Below are positions 1 through 12,609 of a stretch of 64,000 bases of DNA, piece by piece. The stretch comes from Trichinella spiralis (taxonomy: Eukaryota; Nematoda; Enoplea; Trichinellida; Trichinellidae). A program made the position numbers and the translations under genes. The notes below the pieces were generated by a model that saw nothing but the letters and a program-made list of their open reading frames with translations, made no database searches and was not told the DNA's origin. Where the stretch lies: NCBI GenBank assembly GCA_000181795.3, contig CM012953.1:5108395-5172394 (forward strand), read 5' to 3'. How positions within the stretch are numbered: position 1 is the stretch's first letter; each line of letters begins with the position of its first letter.

Positions 1-928
1 CAGCAACTACGGCATCTCTGAACGGATCGTACAGGCCACAGTAGAGAAATATTTGGCATGCCGCTACAATGGATATTGTAAGGCGGAAAAAAATTCTCGA
101 AGCAACAAGCCAATATTTGTTATTCAAGAAAAATTCTAAAAAGACCAAGCCACGCCCGGTGAGCTGTGACAGAAGCATGACCGTAGAGCTGATCAAAAGT
201 ACAGAAAGATGTCTACGTTCAGCCAGCGTTTGTATGGCGGAGAGGTGAGCAAAATTGCCTTGCATGTAGCGTGTCAGGCGACGAGTCATGTACCGATGCG
301 TGAAAATGTTGGTCAGGACGAAGGTGATGCACAAGAAGATGTTGAAGAAGAAAAATACAGCGGCTATTTCATTTCTTTCCATACAAATGACGCTGTCGCA
401 ATATACGAAACTCTTAGTTTGCGCCGACTGTCCTCTGACAATAAGCATCAACTGCCAAACCGAGATGCTGTACAAGATGGCTAACAGCAACAGTTGCGTG
501 AACCAGCTGGAAAATTTCTTATATATTTCCGAATGGCAAATAGCCAATGATCGGTCGATTGTCATCAGAGAGGTTAAATGAAGAGAATTGTCAGCGACAA
601 ATTGTAGAAGAGCTTGATTCGCACAACAAGTCATATATTCAGGTAGGCAATGGTCAACGCACTGTTTTAAATGCCACACCCCCAAGTAGATGAAGCAGCA
701 TGACGAGAATACATCGTTAATCGAACCGTACCAAATTGTTAAATAGCGTCGACTATGAAGCTGTGATGTGAAAATCAGTGTATACAAGCCAAGAATGTTG
801 AAAAAAATTCCGAAGAAACCAAATACTGTATAAAAGCAGCCTTGTATTGCAAAATTTATCCATTCTGAAGATGCATCTACTTCTGTGCTATTGGAAGTTT
901 TCACTGCCACTGGAGCTAATGCATTCAT
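1..928 (-). CDS. Seven-transmembrane receptor, partial at left window edge
   Basis: An uninterrupted minus-strand frame runs from ATG at 928 to base 1, giving 309 residues that continue outside the window. A TAA lies in frame just upstream of this ATG, which fixes the start. The protein has the layout of a rhodopsin-like receptor: an Asn-containing N-terminus, seven hydrophobic stretches, a Cys-rich extracellular loop, and DRS in place of DRY at the end of TM3 (within SLMTIDRSLAICH). The last visible residues, LYCGLYDPFRDAVVA, look like the end of TM7 running into helix 8, so little is missing. It is intronless here and not obviously a member of the two-exon receptor family at 15-27 kb. It is presumably a plasma-membrane chemosensory or peptide receptor. 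The ligand and exact family (srw or FMRFamide-receptor-like) cannot be told from sequence alone. Confidence 0.8.
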   Translation of the reverse strand, partial: MNALAPVAVKTSNSTEVDASSEWINFAIQGCFYTVFGFFGIFFNILGLYTLIFTSQLHSRRYLTIWYGSINDVFSSCCFIYLGVWHLKQCVDHCLPEYMTCCANQALLQFVADNSLHLTSLMTIDRSLAICHSEIYKKFSSWFTQLLLLAILYSISVWQLMLIVRGQSAQTKSFVYCDSVICMERNEIAAVFFFFNIFLCITFVLTNIFTHRYMTRRLTRYMQGNFAHLSAIQTLAERRHLSVLLISSTVMLLSQLTGRGLVFLEFFLNNKYWLVASRIFFRLTISIVAACQIFLYCGLYDPFRDAVVA

Positions 929-3900
929 GATGATTATGATGGTGATGGTCAATTATTTCAAATCAGCTCTAAAAATGACCAAGAATTTATAAATGATAAA
1001 ATCAATGGCATTAAAAAATCTCGTAATTTCTATTTCAGATATTTTGAATTAATTCAAAATAGTATGCTTTTTCACGTTTGATGGTCTGTGAATAAAGTGA
1101 GAAAGTGATTATTGATCATTTTTGAAAAGTAAATATTTGTAGTTAAAAGTTTAAATTGAATTAATTGTTGAATTGAAATTTCAATTTAACTTTCAATTCA
1201 CATTTTATGCATAATCGCATTTATAGACAGCATAATTGCTGCTTTTATCGGCAAAATTTAAAATGTTCTTATTTTTATGCATCTATCTAGACTACATTTA
1301 CAACACTGGTTAACACTAATGCGCATTATTATTATTATTGTCAATATCATTCATTATATTATTCAAGCGTTAATTAGAAGGTCGTAAAATTGTACTTTAG
1401 AAAAAAAAACTTTGACTTTATCAATTTTTTGAAAATTTCCCTGGAATGCTGTTTTTATATTTATTATTCTTTTAACTAGATTCTCTTCTATTATTTGCAA
1501 TTAATATGTATTTTATTTGATCACTTCAATTGAAAGAAATTACATTATTATAATAACATTCCAAAAACTGCAGAAGTGAATGGATGGCTTAAATAATTTT
1601 TTCATAACCTCTACGGATAGAAAAGATTAATTAATTGATTTCAAAGTCGAACAAAATGAATGATGAAGCTCAGAATACGCTGAACTAAACAAAACAAATG
1701 CACATCATCGCTTTGAAATTTCAATTTTATCAATTTCACTTCAGATCATAATAATACAAGAAGAGATCAAAAGAGAGATTAGTAGTAATAATTAATTTAT
1801 TTTAAATTATATATTTTCAGATATGTTAAAAAAACAATTGGAAAAGTTAATTATATTTTCTTTAACAACTGCAAGCCATTTTTATGTTGAAAATGGCCTG
1901 GAAATACTTCATTTGAACACTTGAAATCACAATGAATGAAGCTCATTTCGAAATTTATTTACCAAAATGCAAAAATGTCAAGATAAATGAAAAAATTCAA
2001 ATAAACGTGTGATTTAAAAATTTATAACAATTTATACAACAAATTAAAAAAAATAATACATAATACTATAAAAATTGTAATAAGAATGATTCATCAAGTT
2101 TAAAGTTTAAAACGTATTTCTTAATTTTAAAAATAATAATACGCGTTGATTAACTGCACAGAACAAACAACAGCGGCAGTGTAAGAAGGACAATATCGTA
2201 AATTATTCATGCAAGAAAAGTTGCAGCTCAACAATACAATCATCACCGATTTTCTGCAAAACAATTGTAAAAAAGTAATTACTTACTGATAATAATAAAC
2301 AGTTATTTTGCTCCAACCGTTCATATAACTGATGATGAATAAACCAGTGAATTTTACTAAAAAAAATCAGTTGAATAATACCAGCACTGAAATTTATTTA
2401 TATTAAATTTTTAGTATACATTAATTGAAATTATTGAGTTAACAAAATTAAAATTACTGTTTATTTTATTATCATATAATTATTATAATAATTAATATGA
2501 CCCACTACATTTATATTTATATATGTATATTATTTACATGGGAACACATTTTGGAGGATGCATACGAATAGGCAGTCCGCTTATTTGAAATAAGCTTTTA
2601 CATTAAAGTTACCACACAGAACTTTGATTTACAAGGAGATTACAATACCATAGCTGGTTACTTTACCTTCTGAACTGAGTATTGATTTCCTGCCAGCTAA
2701 ACAAAACGGAACATACCGGATAAGGTAATTAATATTTCATCTTGAATCAAGAAAATATCTATAAAACATTCCATAATTAATCATATTATACCAAGTAGGT
2801 AATGTTCATAAGCATTCTGCTTAATTAAGAACAATTATTCCAGCAATATTATTTCTAGACACACTGTTAGCATATGCGCATCAATATTATTTGGATATTT
2901 GATGTACTGAAAAAATGTAAAATAAAAATGTTCAATGTTTTTCAAAGAAAATTTTTTTGTTATTTCATTTAAATTTTCAATTTTAAAATCCATCCCGTAC
3001 AACGATGCTGATATTCAATACTTTGTAAATTTTTTTTATTTAATGCTTATCAAAAATTATATTTAAAAAACGTTATTTAATGTAATTGTAAAATTCAACA
3101 TTTATTGTTCAACAATCACTACGTACTATAAATGAAATGACAGCAAATCCATATTCTAAACTTCGTCAAAAAATGAATATTACTCTCTATAAGTGATCTT
3201 TTATAAAAAAAAACATTTAACTGAATAGGTTACAAATGATAAATGACAAATCAATTTACATGTTAAATAAATTACAGTTGCAAGTTGAAAATTTTTTACA
3301 AAGCTGAGTTGCAATTATTTTTAATTTTGAATTTTTTCAAAATAATTATTATAAATTGGAATCTATTTATGAATCATTAAAATGTTTTCTCTTCAAATTA
3401 ACTGGTTGATGAATTTTTATAAATATAATTCACCAATTCATGTTTCATTATTTTTTAAAGAAAGTTTGAAACTTCCCATTTTTTACATTTCAATTCTTTT
3501 ACATTAGACAATTCAAAATGTGTATTTTCAGTGGTCGTGCAACAACAGTTTGTTCATTACCAAAAAAAAAAGAAAAAACATATTTTATGTATACATGTAT
3601 ATATATGCATATTTCGAAATTAGTTTACAAAAATAATAAAGTAACCAAATTGCATAGCAACATACAAATTTCATCATAATGCGTTCAAGCAGTCATTTCA
3701 GCTATTTAGTAAGATTCATTGATTGAGTGTGCATTATTTAATTAAACTATTTAAAATAGCAATGTCGCTTTCATATTTGTACAAGAAAAAGAAGTTGAAA
3801 TGCAAAGGGAAAGAAAACCTTCTCCAGTTTTCAATTGATGGACTTCCATTACATGAAAAATGAAACAGATCGAAAAATCCTTCAGACAAATTATTACAGC

Positions 3901-4527
3901 AGAACAATGAATGAATAAAATATATTGTTCAAATTTAATTAAAACGTCTAAACGAAGGACGAATCATGTTACCATCCTGTAAGATGAGTAATAGTCTTGG
4001 CAATATTTTTCGAACGTGTCATTAAAATTTTATGGAAAAATTTATTTGTTTAAAAATGAAATATTCACACATTTTATGTTTAAACTGTGATGTGGGTTTG
4101 TATAAAATAATAAAGGAGTAAAGTGCAAGAATGTTTTTCTTTTTAACTGGAACTTTTGTTCACAGTTTTCTTTTTGAACCATCACAATTTCAAAAAGCAA
4201 AGCGCATATACATTTTGATATAAAATAAAGCAAATTTATTTACAGAATACCCTCATTAATGGACACTAAAAAGTTATATCAGCAAATAGAATTGAAATGC
4301 AACAGTATATCAACACATAAATACGCACGAACATATGAGTATATAAATGAATAAATAAATAAATAAATATGTTTGTATATAGTAGGTGTAATGCATCGTA
4401 TTCGGTCACCATTTGGTGATCTAAGTAATTATTTCTAAAAATTAACTTAAGAAAAACAACATCTGAGTGAACAAATGTTAAAAAATACAAAAAGCAAAGA
4501 ATAAAAAGATTTTAAAAAAATACCACA
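929..4527. other. Intergenic AT-rich spacer
   Basis: About 3.6 kb between the divergent-side start of the receptor and the 3' end of Dicer. It consists of A/T-rich low-complexity sequence with short homopolymer and AAT runs and a small (AAAT)n tract near 4350. No frame with family-like composition, no tRNA-like box pair and no clear repeat pair was seen. The Dicer 3' UTR must lie in the right-hand part. Confidence 0.6.
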
Positions 4528-5865
4528 CTAATGGATTTTTGAAATAAGCGACATTTGAGGAGAACCTTTCAAATATCGAAGTGCCCTTTTTGCAGCTGTG
4601 CTTTTAGCAATACGATAGCTACGTCCGGCACCCACAAATCGACCTTTACCTTCCACAGTGACAGCTACTTTCACTTTTCCTTCCACCGCATTTCGTTCTA
4701 CACGACTGAAAAATTCCCCACATCAATTCAAAAAATCAATACTACTTCGCACAGTTAGCTGTCATAACGGCATACCTGAATTTCACACGATCCGGTTCCA
4801 ATTCAAGTAAATCACGAATCGGCGAGATGGGCGGATTCAAGCAACACTTTTCTACAATCCATATAATCAGAATTATATAAACAGCAAATAATAATTTTTA
4901 AAAAAAAACAATAATAATAATAATACAATTTACCAATTTCTTCACGAAGCATATTGTAATAGATGCACCAGACGGTGTGCAAACTGCAACCGGAGTCGAG
5001 ATAAATAGCGCCGGCGACGGATTCGAAAATGTCTCCCAACGCTTTGGGTACTTCAACCTGCTCTTCAGCATTTTCCTCCTCTCCTTCGAGAAGATACAGC
5101 TGCAAAAAAAATGAAACAAAATATTATTTACGATTCGACGAATCAAAAACGCTATTTTATTTTAACGTTCAACAAATGTACTCGTACTTCTCGATCGAAG
5201 TTAGCGTTTTCTTTGATAATATTCAAAGTTTTCACAAACTTTTCAATCATCATCATCAATCCCGGACAGAGATACATAAAATACTAAAAGCAAAATTAAA
5301 ATTCAATTTTTGTTTCTGTCCTAAACACGCATCTTATTGACAAAATATGTTTAATTTTTTTACGTGATGAAATTTGTATTTGACGGACAACGATGAAAAG
5401 ATTGTATTATTCACTAGTGCAGATCGCAGATCGGTCAGCATACCAGGCGAGTGCATGCGCTTGTCTTCATACAGATGTCGAGTGATCAGGTGATCCAAAA
5501 CTGCATCTCCAAGAAATTCCAAACGCTACAAATACAAACACTCAACATGATAATCAATCGGACAGTTGAATTATAATTGAAACAACAGCAGAAATAAAAG
5601 CAAATTAAAATGAAAAATAATAATAATAAAATAAATACACTACCTGATAACAGTCAGTCACTTCGTTGTAAAAATAAGTACTGTGAGTTAAAGCTTGAAC
5701 AAGCAGAGATCGATCTTTAAACCGATATCCAATAATGTCTTCGAACTGTGACAAGCTGAATCTGTTCCACAGTGTTTTCAAGCACGCTTCAGAGTCAGCA
5801 GAATTGTTGATCAGTGCTGACTTTGTAACGCCGTACAAATCGAAATTCTGAAAGTAAATAAATAA

Positions 5866-5903
<38 letters not shown>

Positions 5904-8900
5904 CTGCAAACGAAATTGGTGTTGGAGATACAATGCATCTGCTGAATCCACGCAAACTCACCTCATCTTCGACTTTCAGACCCAACCAATGCAAAAAGTC
6001 CAAAGTGCGGCGAGTTCCGCAAAAAAGCAAATACGCGCCGATCAGTGCTTCAACACAATCAGCTACCCCTTTGTCAGAAATGCCCTGCTGAGCTAATAGA
6101 TTAAATGGTACCAGTTGGCTCAAATCTTCCGGCACCCATTTTGTACTTTTGCTGCCGGTAGTTGCTTGTCGTCCAGTGGTTTCGACATTCCGTTGCTGCT
6201 CAACAACAGATTCATCATTCATCAATCTCTGCTCCATCAGCTTGTCCTCCTCTTCAATGGCCGTGTCCTGAACTTCACAGTTCAATGGTACGTAACACGG
6301 AGGTAGCCAAGTATCGGATGGGTCAAATTTAATTGCAATCATATACTGTGGAATATTTTTCCGTTTTCCCAGCTTGTATAAATTGTAATTGCTGATCATT
6401 CGACTTCTTAACAACGACAGCTTGCCTTCGTGCATCTTTGAGTAGGCTTTGTAACAATAGACCGTAGTTACATACTTGAGAAACGAATCGCCTAAAATTT
6501 CCAACCCTTCCAAATTGAACGTCTCGGCAACAGCTGATGCGGTAATAGCATGCAACACTTCACGTGGGTTGGGTCCAAAAGGTGTTTCTTCATTAGCAAT
6601 TTCCAAAAATGTGCAAGTTTCACCTGCTGGCAAAAGAGCAGCAGTTCTGAACTCTCCTGGCCATTCATACCAACTGCTGTCAAGTGTTAACATCTGCTCA
6701 TTTGTAAAGTTTTTCCACGATTCGTTTCCGTTCATGAGAACATTTCCCTTTCTGTTGTAGACGGCACGTTTGAACATATTCAAATCAACCGTCTCTTCTT
6801 CAGCCAGAGTGTCCACTGCCTGGATTTTGTGTCTCGACGTAATTTTCGCTTCAGTACCATTTCGATCCACTGGTACTTTCTGGGCAGTGGCATTGGATGT
6901 TGGGACAGTGTCTTCCTCTTTGGCATTCGGCTGCTGCTGTTGCAATCCGCGCACTTTTTCATCAGCATCACGCACATCAGCCAACAACGTGGACACGTTC
7001 AAACTTTGACCAGCCGATACAAAGTGCAAGCCAACATCGCAATGCTCGTCCGCAGCCGGCATGGTCGGCACGTCATCAACTTCCCAACCACTCGGCTCAA
7101 TTGGTTGGCCAAACAAGAGACCGAACGGATGCTGGCCATAGGAACCGTGTAAAGACATAACATTCATGAACTTCCTGCTGAACTCGGTGTCGAAATAGAT
7201 TTCCTCATCAGAATCAAGCATGCTGCCGTCATAATCTCCCATCTGCATCAAACAATCTTCGAAACTCTGCTGACCGTCGCTCATTGGTAACTGGTCACTG
7301 CCAAAATCTGCAGAATTCGCATCCAGGCAATCGTGTTTGCCATCGTCAGTAAAACCATTGAAGACGAATTCTTGTACTGGCTCCCAAACGCTAATCTCAA
7401 AATCCATCTGCTCAAATCGAGCACTGTCTTCAGATTTGATATTGCTGTTGCTGAGATTGTTACTGTTGTTATTATTATTATTATTCTTATTTTTACCACT
7501 ATCAATGCTGTTGCTACTGCAATTGATACCACTGTTTTTACTACTTTTATTGACCATTTTTGCCCATGGACAACCATGATCTGTCATTCTCATTGTCTCT
7601 TTCAACCATGCTTTATCAATTGGTGCCCAACAATAACCATCCGGAGTAGGATCGTTGTTGTACTCGTCAAGTAACACCTGAAGTCGAAGTTCATTGGCCA
7701 ACAATAAACTGCTCAACCTTCAAAAAGAATTAAAATTAAAAATTAAAACTCAAAAGTTCTTCTTATCCTCTACACCTGTACAGTATACTGGGAAGGTACT
7801 GCAAACAGCGCCAGGTAGATGCTGGTATAGGATGAATGTCAACCAATTCTGGTACCAGCTTTTGTTTCTGTGCCACAACACTCATTGTGTCATAATCAGC
7901 TTCCAGTGATTCTCTCCTCGCCTGCCGTCTTGGGAACAGTCGATTGAGACTAAATAATAAAAGTGCACATCAAAACTGTACAACAACATTACATTACGTT
8001 ACATTACACTGCATTATATAAGAAATTGAATATAAACAAAATATAATAATAATTCTCACTATTGTTGGTTTTCACTTAGTAATAATTAATGCAATAATCA
8101 ATTATATGCTAAGAAAATTCAATTACCGGCTTGCAGTGTAATCGACGTTCAGCAGTGGCTGATCATCGTGATAAATTTCAAGACCATATTTTTGCCAAAA
8201 GTAAGATTTAAATGATTCGTATTCGTCGTCCGGAAATTTTGTCAGCGGTGTTAAGCCTTCGTCAACATTCAACACGAAATAACAATGTGACATCTCTTGA
8301 GACCTGTACCAAGGCATCACTACTGCATCTTTGTATCTGAAGGCATTGAAAAAGACGAATCCTATCTTTACCAAACTAAAAATTTTCTCATCATACTTTG
8401 ATATATCAAAAACGAAATTTTTCCGCTGCTCTTCATCCGGACGTCGAGGTACTCTGTCCCAATAATTTACCACTTCCACTATAAACTGCCAATCCAAGAT
8501 ATAATCTGTTTCAGCTAAAAACGCAATAAATATATAAAACAAATTGTTTTATAAGTTTAAAATGAAGTTAAAAGTCATCGTAAATACTTGAAATAGATGG
8601 AACGATGAAAAATGCATTTTCTGCTTCTTCAGGCTGATACTTCATGGAATATTTTTCCAATTTGAGAATCTCCGAAAAAATATACATGTTGAATTCAGCA
8701 ATGACAGCCATCTGCCCTTTGTTCACAGTAATGGTTGACGCACAAGGTCTAATTTCAACCAGAAAACTCTTCGTCTTCTCGTAGATCATGAATGCAGGAA
8801 TCTAATTTGTACAATAAAACAATATAGAAATAATAAGAAAACAAAAAAACACAGACGACAACAACAACAACAACAAACCTGAGGAATAGGTTTACTACTG

Positions 8901-11900
8901 AATATGCCCAGAATTCGTTTGCCGACTTCTGGTTGGGAAATGTTCGCTTCTCCGTTACATATTTCCGACACTTCACGGATAATTATGGCGTGAAAGTAAC
9001 CAGGTTCATCAAAGACTGGTATGGCGCGCTTTAAACATTCTGGAATCTAAAAGTTAAATTTATTTCAATAATCTTTCGCAGCTAATGCAAACAAATTGAC
9101 AAAAAATTTTTCAAACAATCCTGACATTATATTCAAACTTTCCATCTTTTCTTTTTAACCTTTATAAAAAAAATCCCAGTAGTTTGTTATAAATTATTAT
9201 TACATTTGATATTTTTCATTAACCGATTAACGATTTGCATGCACCTGCACGTACCGCTTTATTATAATATTGCCTTCGCTTTGATGAACCTGGACACGCT
9301 TTTCCAGTAACTGGCCATTCTTCGTCATCTTCATCAGCAATTAACAAACTTGCTACCATCTCTTTACCAATTGGCATCAACGAATCGTACAATTCACCAC
9401 GTCGGTGCAACAACTTCACCGTTTCCAACGCCACTGACCTACGTGCAAGCATTACACTGTCTACAGTGGGACCCTGAAATATTTGCCAACAATAAATTAA
9501 TAATAATAATAATAATAATAATTTACAAATAATACTCACACAAATCAACTCTTTAACCGGCGAATTAATTGGCAGCTTAAGTGTTGCCCTGTATTTGGGC
9601 GACGGGGCACATTCTCCTGACATTACTTTTTCAACATGACAATCGGCAACAAGCCGTGAAAAAATATCGCATGGCAATCTTTGACAATAACTGAAATTCA
9701 TGTTTAATACAACAATTTAAAAGGGAAAAAGTGGGCGGGGATAATCGACATTTTTATCAAATAATCAAACTTAAACAAACGGAACCAAAAAAGCATACTG
9801 ATTCACAATTCGAATGGAATTGGCCAACGTCGCGCATACATTATTATTCTTTAATTTATCTGCTTCTTCATCATCATCACCTACTTCTTCAGATTTCTTC
9901 GGATAATACGGTTTGAACGTGTCATCCAAATCATCAGGCAATTCCAAATTGTCGTCTTCATAATCAAGCAATGAATAATTTCGTATTATCTGAAACGTTA
10001 TTATTATTATTATTATTTATTATTATCATGCAAATTCTTTCACAATTGGTCATTTAGGATGCGGTTTTGATATAAGTCGAATATGAATGCAATTACCTTG
10101 TCAATGTCCACAAATGTGTTGATCACTGAAGCAGATAATGCAGAAGTACATTCGCTGAGCAGGATAAAATAGTGTGAATTTGGTTTATTTGCACGATCTT
10201 AATGAAACAAAAGTTATCAACCGTAATGTTTGTTCATTTGTCTGTTGAACTGCTCAACATTTCTGAAATGAAAAAAAAGAAATTCACTTTTAACATAAAT
10301 AAATGAACGCAGAGATTCAGGTTCGTCGTAATGAATAACACAATTAGCGCCACGCAGTTCGATTCCCTTTGCCAATACGCGTGTTGTCAACAGTAGATTC
10401 AACTCTTTCGTACGGAATTTTTTCAATACCTGAACATCACAAATGTACAGTACTCTGTTTTAATAAAATTGAAACGTTTCAAAATATACCTCGTGCTGGC
10501 GTTCATGCAAAGCTTCCTTAGATGCGTCGGCAGTTTCAGAATCATAACCAACAAGAAAATCTACTTTCAAATAGCCGAACATATCAGGCCATAAATTTTG
10601 CAACGTTTTCAATAAAATCTTCAAAAGAAAAAAAATATATATATAACAAGCTCACTCTAACACAATAATAACAATAATCTGTAAATGATGAGTTGAAGCA
10701 TTTTAAAAATTATGCTAAAATTTACTGAAAATTACAAGAAGAACAAACCTTGTACACGTAGGCTATGTAACGATGTTTGAAAAATACAATGCAACAAAAA
10801 TTTTCAGGAAAATTTTCATCGTCAGCAAATACGCTACGCATTTTGTTGTGCGAAAGCAATTCAATGAAGCTGTATACGTGGCCGGTGATGTATGCGCAGA
10901 GTGATGAGAAATTTTTCAAATTTTTCACATGATTCTCAAACACTTTCCTCAAACACCTCAGATAGGTCTGTCCCATTTCGATCAACAAATATTGCATCGT
11001 TCCAGGCTTGATTCGCTTCATTCGATTCAACTGCATCTCTTGCTTCTGACAAACCTTCCAAGCGCACCACGGACCCATCTCATCGTGTATCCACTTCACT
11101 TTGTTCAACGATTCGATCACGTGCTGCATGCAGATCATGTCGTCATCGTTGGGCAAAGTTATATTTTCCAAAATGAACGTCGGACTGACCAGCAGATGTA
11201 GTATGTAGTTGTCGAACATGTCCCAACTGAACAACGATGTGCTCGGATAGGAAATCAAGACGACTTTCGTATCCCTTTTCAGAAATTTTTTCGCCGGCGA
11301 CAACATCGTCAACACTACCTTGGAACAAAGCACCTCTTGCATCGTATCGATACCATATTGCAAGCAGTCCCCCTTGACTTCATCATTGATCAATGACATT
11401 GTCAAGCCCAACAGTCGAGGGCGATATTCTGAAACATTTTATATCAAAAACAAGTTTACTTTCATATCTTTAAATACCATCCCACCCTTTCCCATTTCAT
11501 GAATGATATAATGACAAAAATACTGATCAAGTGTGAATATCTCTATTTGACATTTAAAATGTAACAAGCTGTGCACAAAAATAGTCGTTCAAAATTGGCT
11601 TCCAAATTCGTAGAGCTTGCAACAGTGTTTGCATACAAGTAAAATTTCCCTTCTCTTAGCAACAAGCTCCATTTTCTATTTAAATGTTTTTTAGAAGGAA
11701 ATTTCACCCTGTCTGACATTTGTTTTACGAAAAAAAATTGCGTTATCTTACTGGATACAGAAATCTATTCCCACATAAAATCTACTAATCGAAATTTAAC
11801 ATCTAAATGCATAATCTATTAAGATATTTCAACATTTTGTAACAACATGTGTAGTGACGATACTTTGCAAAATGTGATTTTAACAAGAAAAATATCATTT

Positions 11901-12609
11901 GGTCAAAAAAATAAGAAATGATCTTTCAACTTACCTTTTTCAATATTTAAAAACTCTTTTACGATATTTCTGTATGGATGGCTCCTAATGGCTAAATGAC
12001 AGTCTTCGAAAATAACAAGACAGTAGCAGTTCCGAGGAATAAATGAAAGATCAAGCAATTTCATAAAATGAGTACCAGTTGTCACAAAAATCTCAAATAA
12101 TAACATCTTTAAATTAAATACAATACAAGCAAAAGCAAGCAAACACCTCGTTTCCTTCCATTTGAGCTGCACAGTATTGTTTAGCCTCGGATTCGAGGTG
12201 GATGTCGCAAAATATTTCACCGACGTTCAAATTCGTGTAAATGCGAATACGATCAGCAACCGATTTGATGCTTGTGGCTTAAATATTAAATTTAAATCAA
12301 AATTTTCTGACAAAAAAATTCAAGCCAATAATAAATACCTCTGTCGACCAAGTAAACACACCACCGTCGGTTTTTCGAGCATGGCTTGCGCAACATGGAA
12401 GAAAATTCGCGTATAAGCATCACGGAAACATATAATCTGTCCACAGCAGAACCAAGCGGTGCAATTAAGTTGCACCTTCTGCCAATATCAACAAGCCTGG
12501 TCTGCAAAAAACAAACCAAAAATAAGAATTACAAGAAAAAAAAGAAAATTCTTACCAAATGGTCACGAGGAGTGAAGAAGTCTGTTTCGAAGTCGTATAG
12601 ACGATTCAT
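4528..12609 (-). CDS. dcr-1: Dicer endoribonuclease with degenerate helicase domain
   Basis: Dicer cuts long dsRNA or pre-miRNA into 21-25 nt small RNAs. I resolve 22 exons (minus): 12609-12556, 12501-12339, 12277-12147, 12091-11935, 11428-10749, 10618-10490, 10429-10288, 10197-10097, 9989-9799, 9690-9540, 9473-9255, 9046-8879, 8801-8588, 8514-8127, 7949-7776, 7717-5962, 5847-5644, 5525-5364, 5283-5188, 5099-4934, 4851-4776, 4705-4528. All phases join, giving 1899 aa, the usual metazoan length. Order: helicase (1-550), DUF283 (about 570-700), PAZ (about 780-1000), acidic poly-Asn linker, RNase IIIa ([11 protein letters not shown]1427, D1431, D1574, E1577), RNase IIIb ([12 protein letters not shown]1677, D1681, D1783, E1786), dsRBD ([17 protein letters not shown]). 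Helicase motifs I, II, III and VI are degenerate, so ATPase activity is doubtful while dicing should be intact. A TAA lies upstream in frame of the chosen ATG. Confidence 0.95.

Noticed and set aside
209-581. Two plus-strand open frames of 91 and 97 codons
   Set aside because: They lie antisense to the continuous 7TM receptor frame on the minus strand, which has clear membrane topology and a family-like C-terminus.
7281-7674. Plus and minus frames rich in Ile, Leu or Val runs
   Set aside because: They are shadows of the AAT/ATT repeat encoding the poly-Asn stretch in the Dicer linker.
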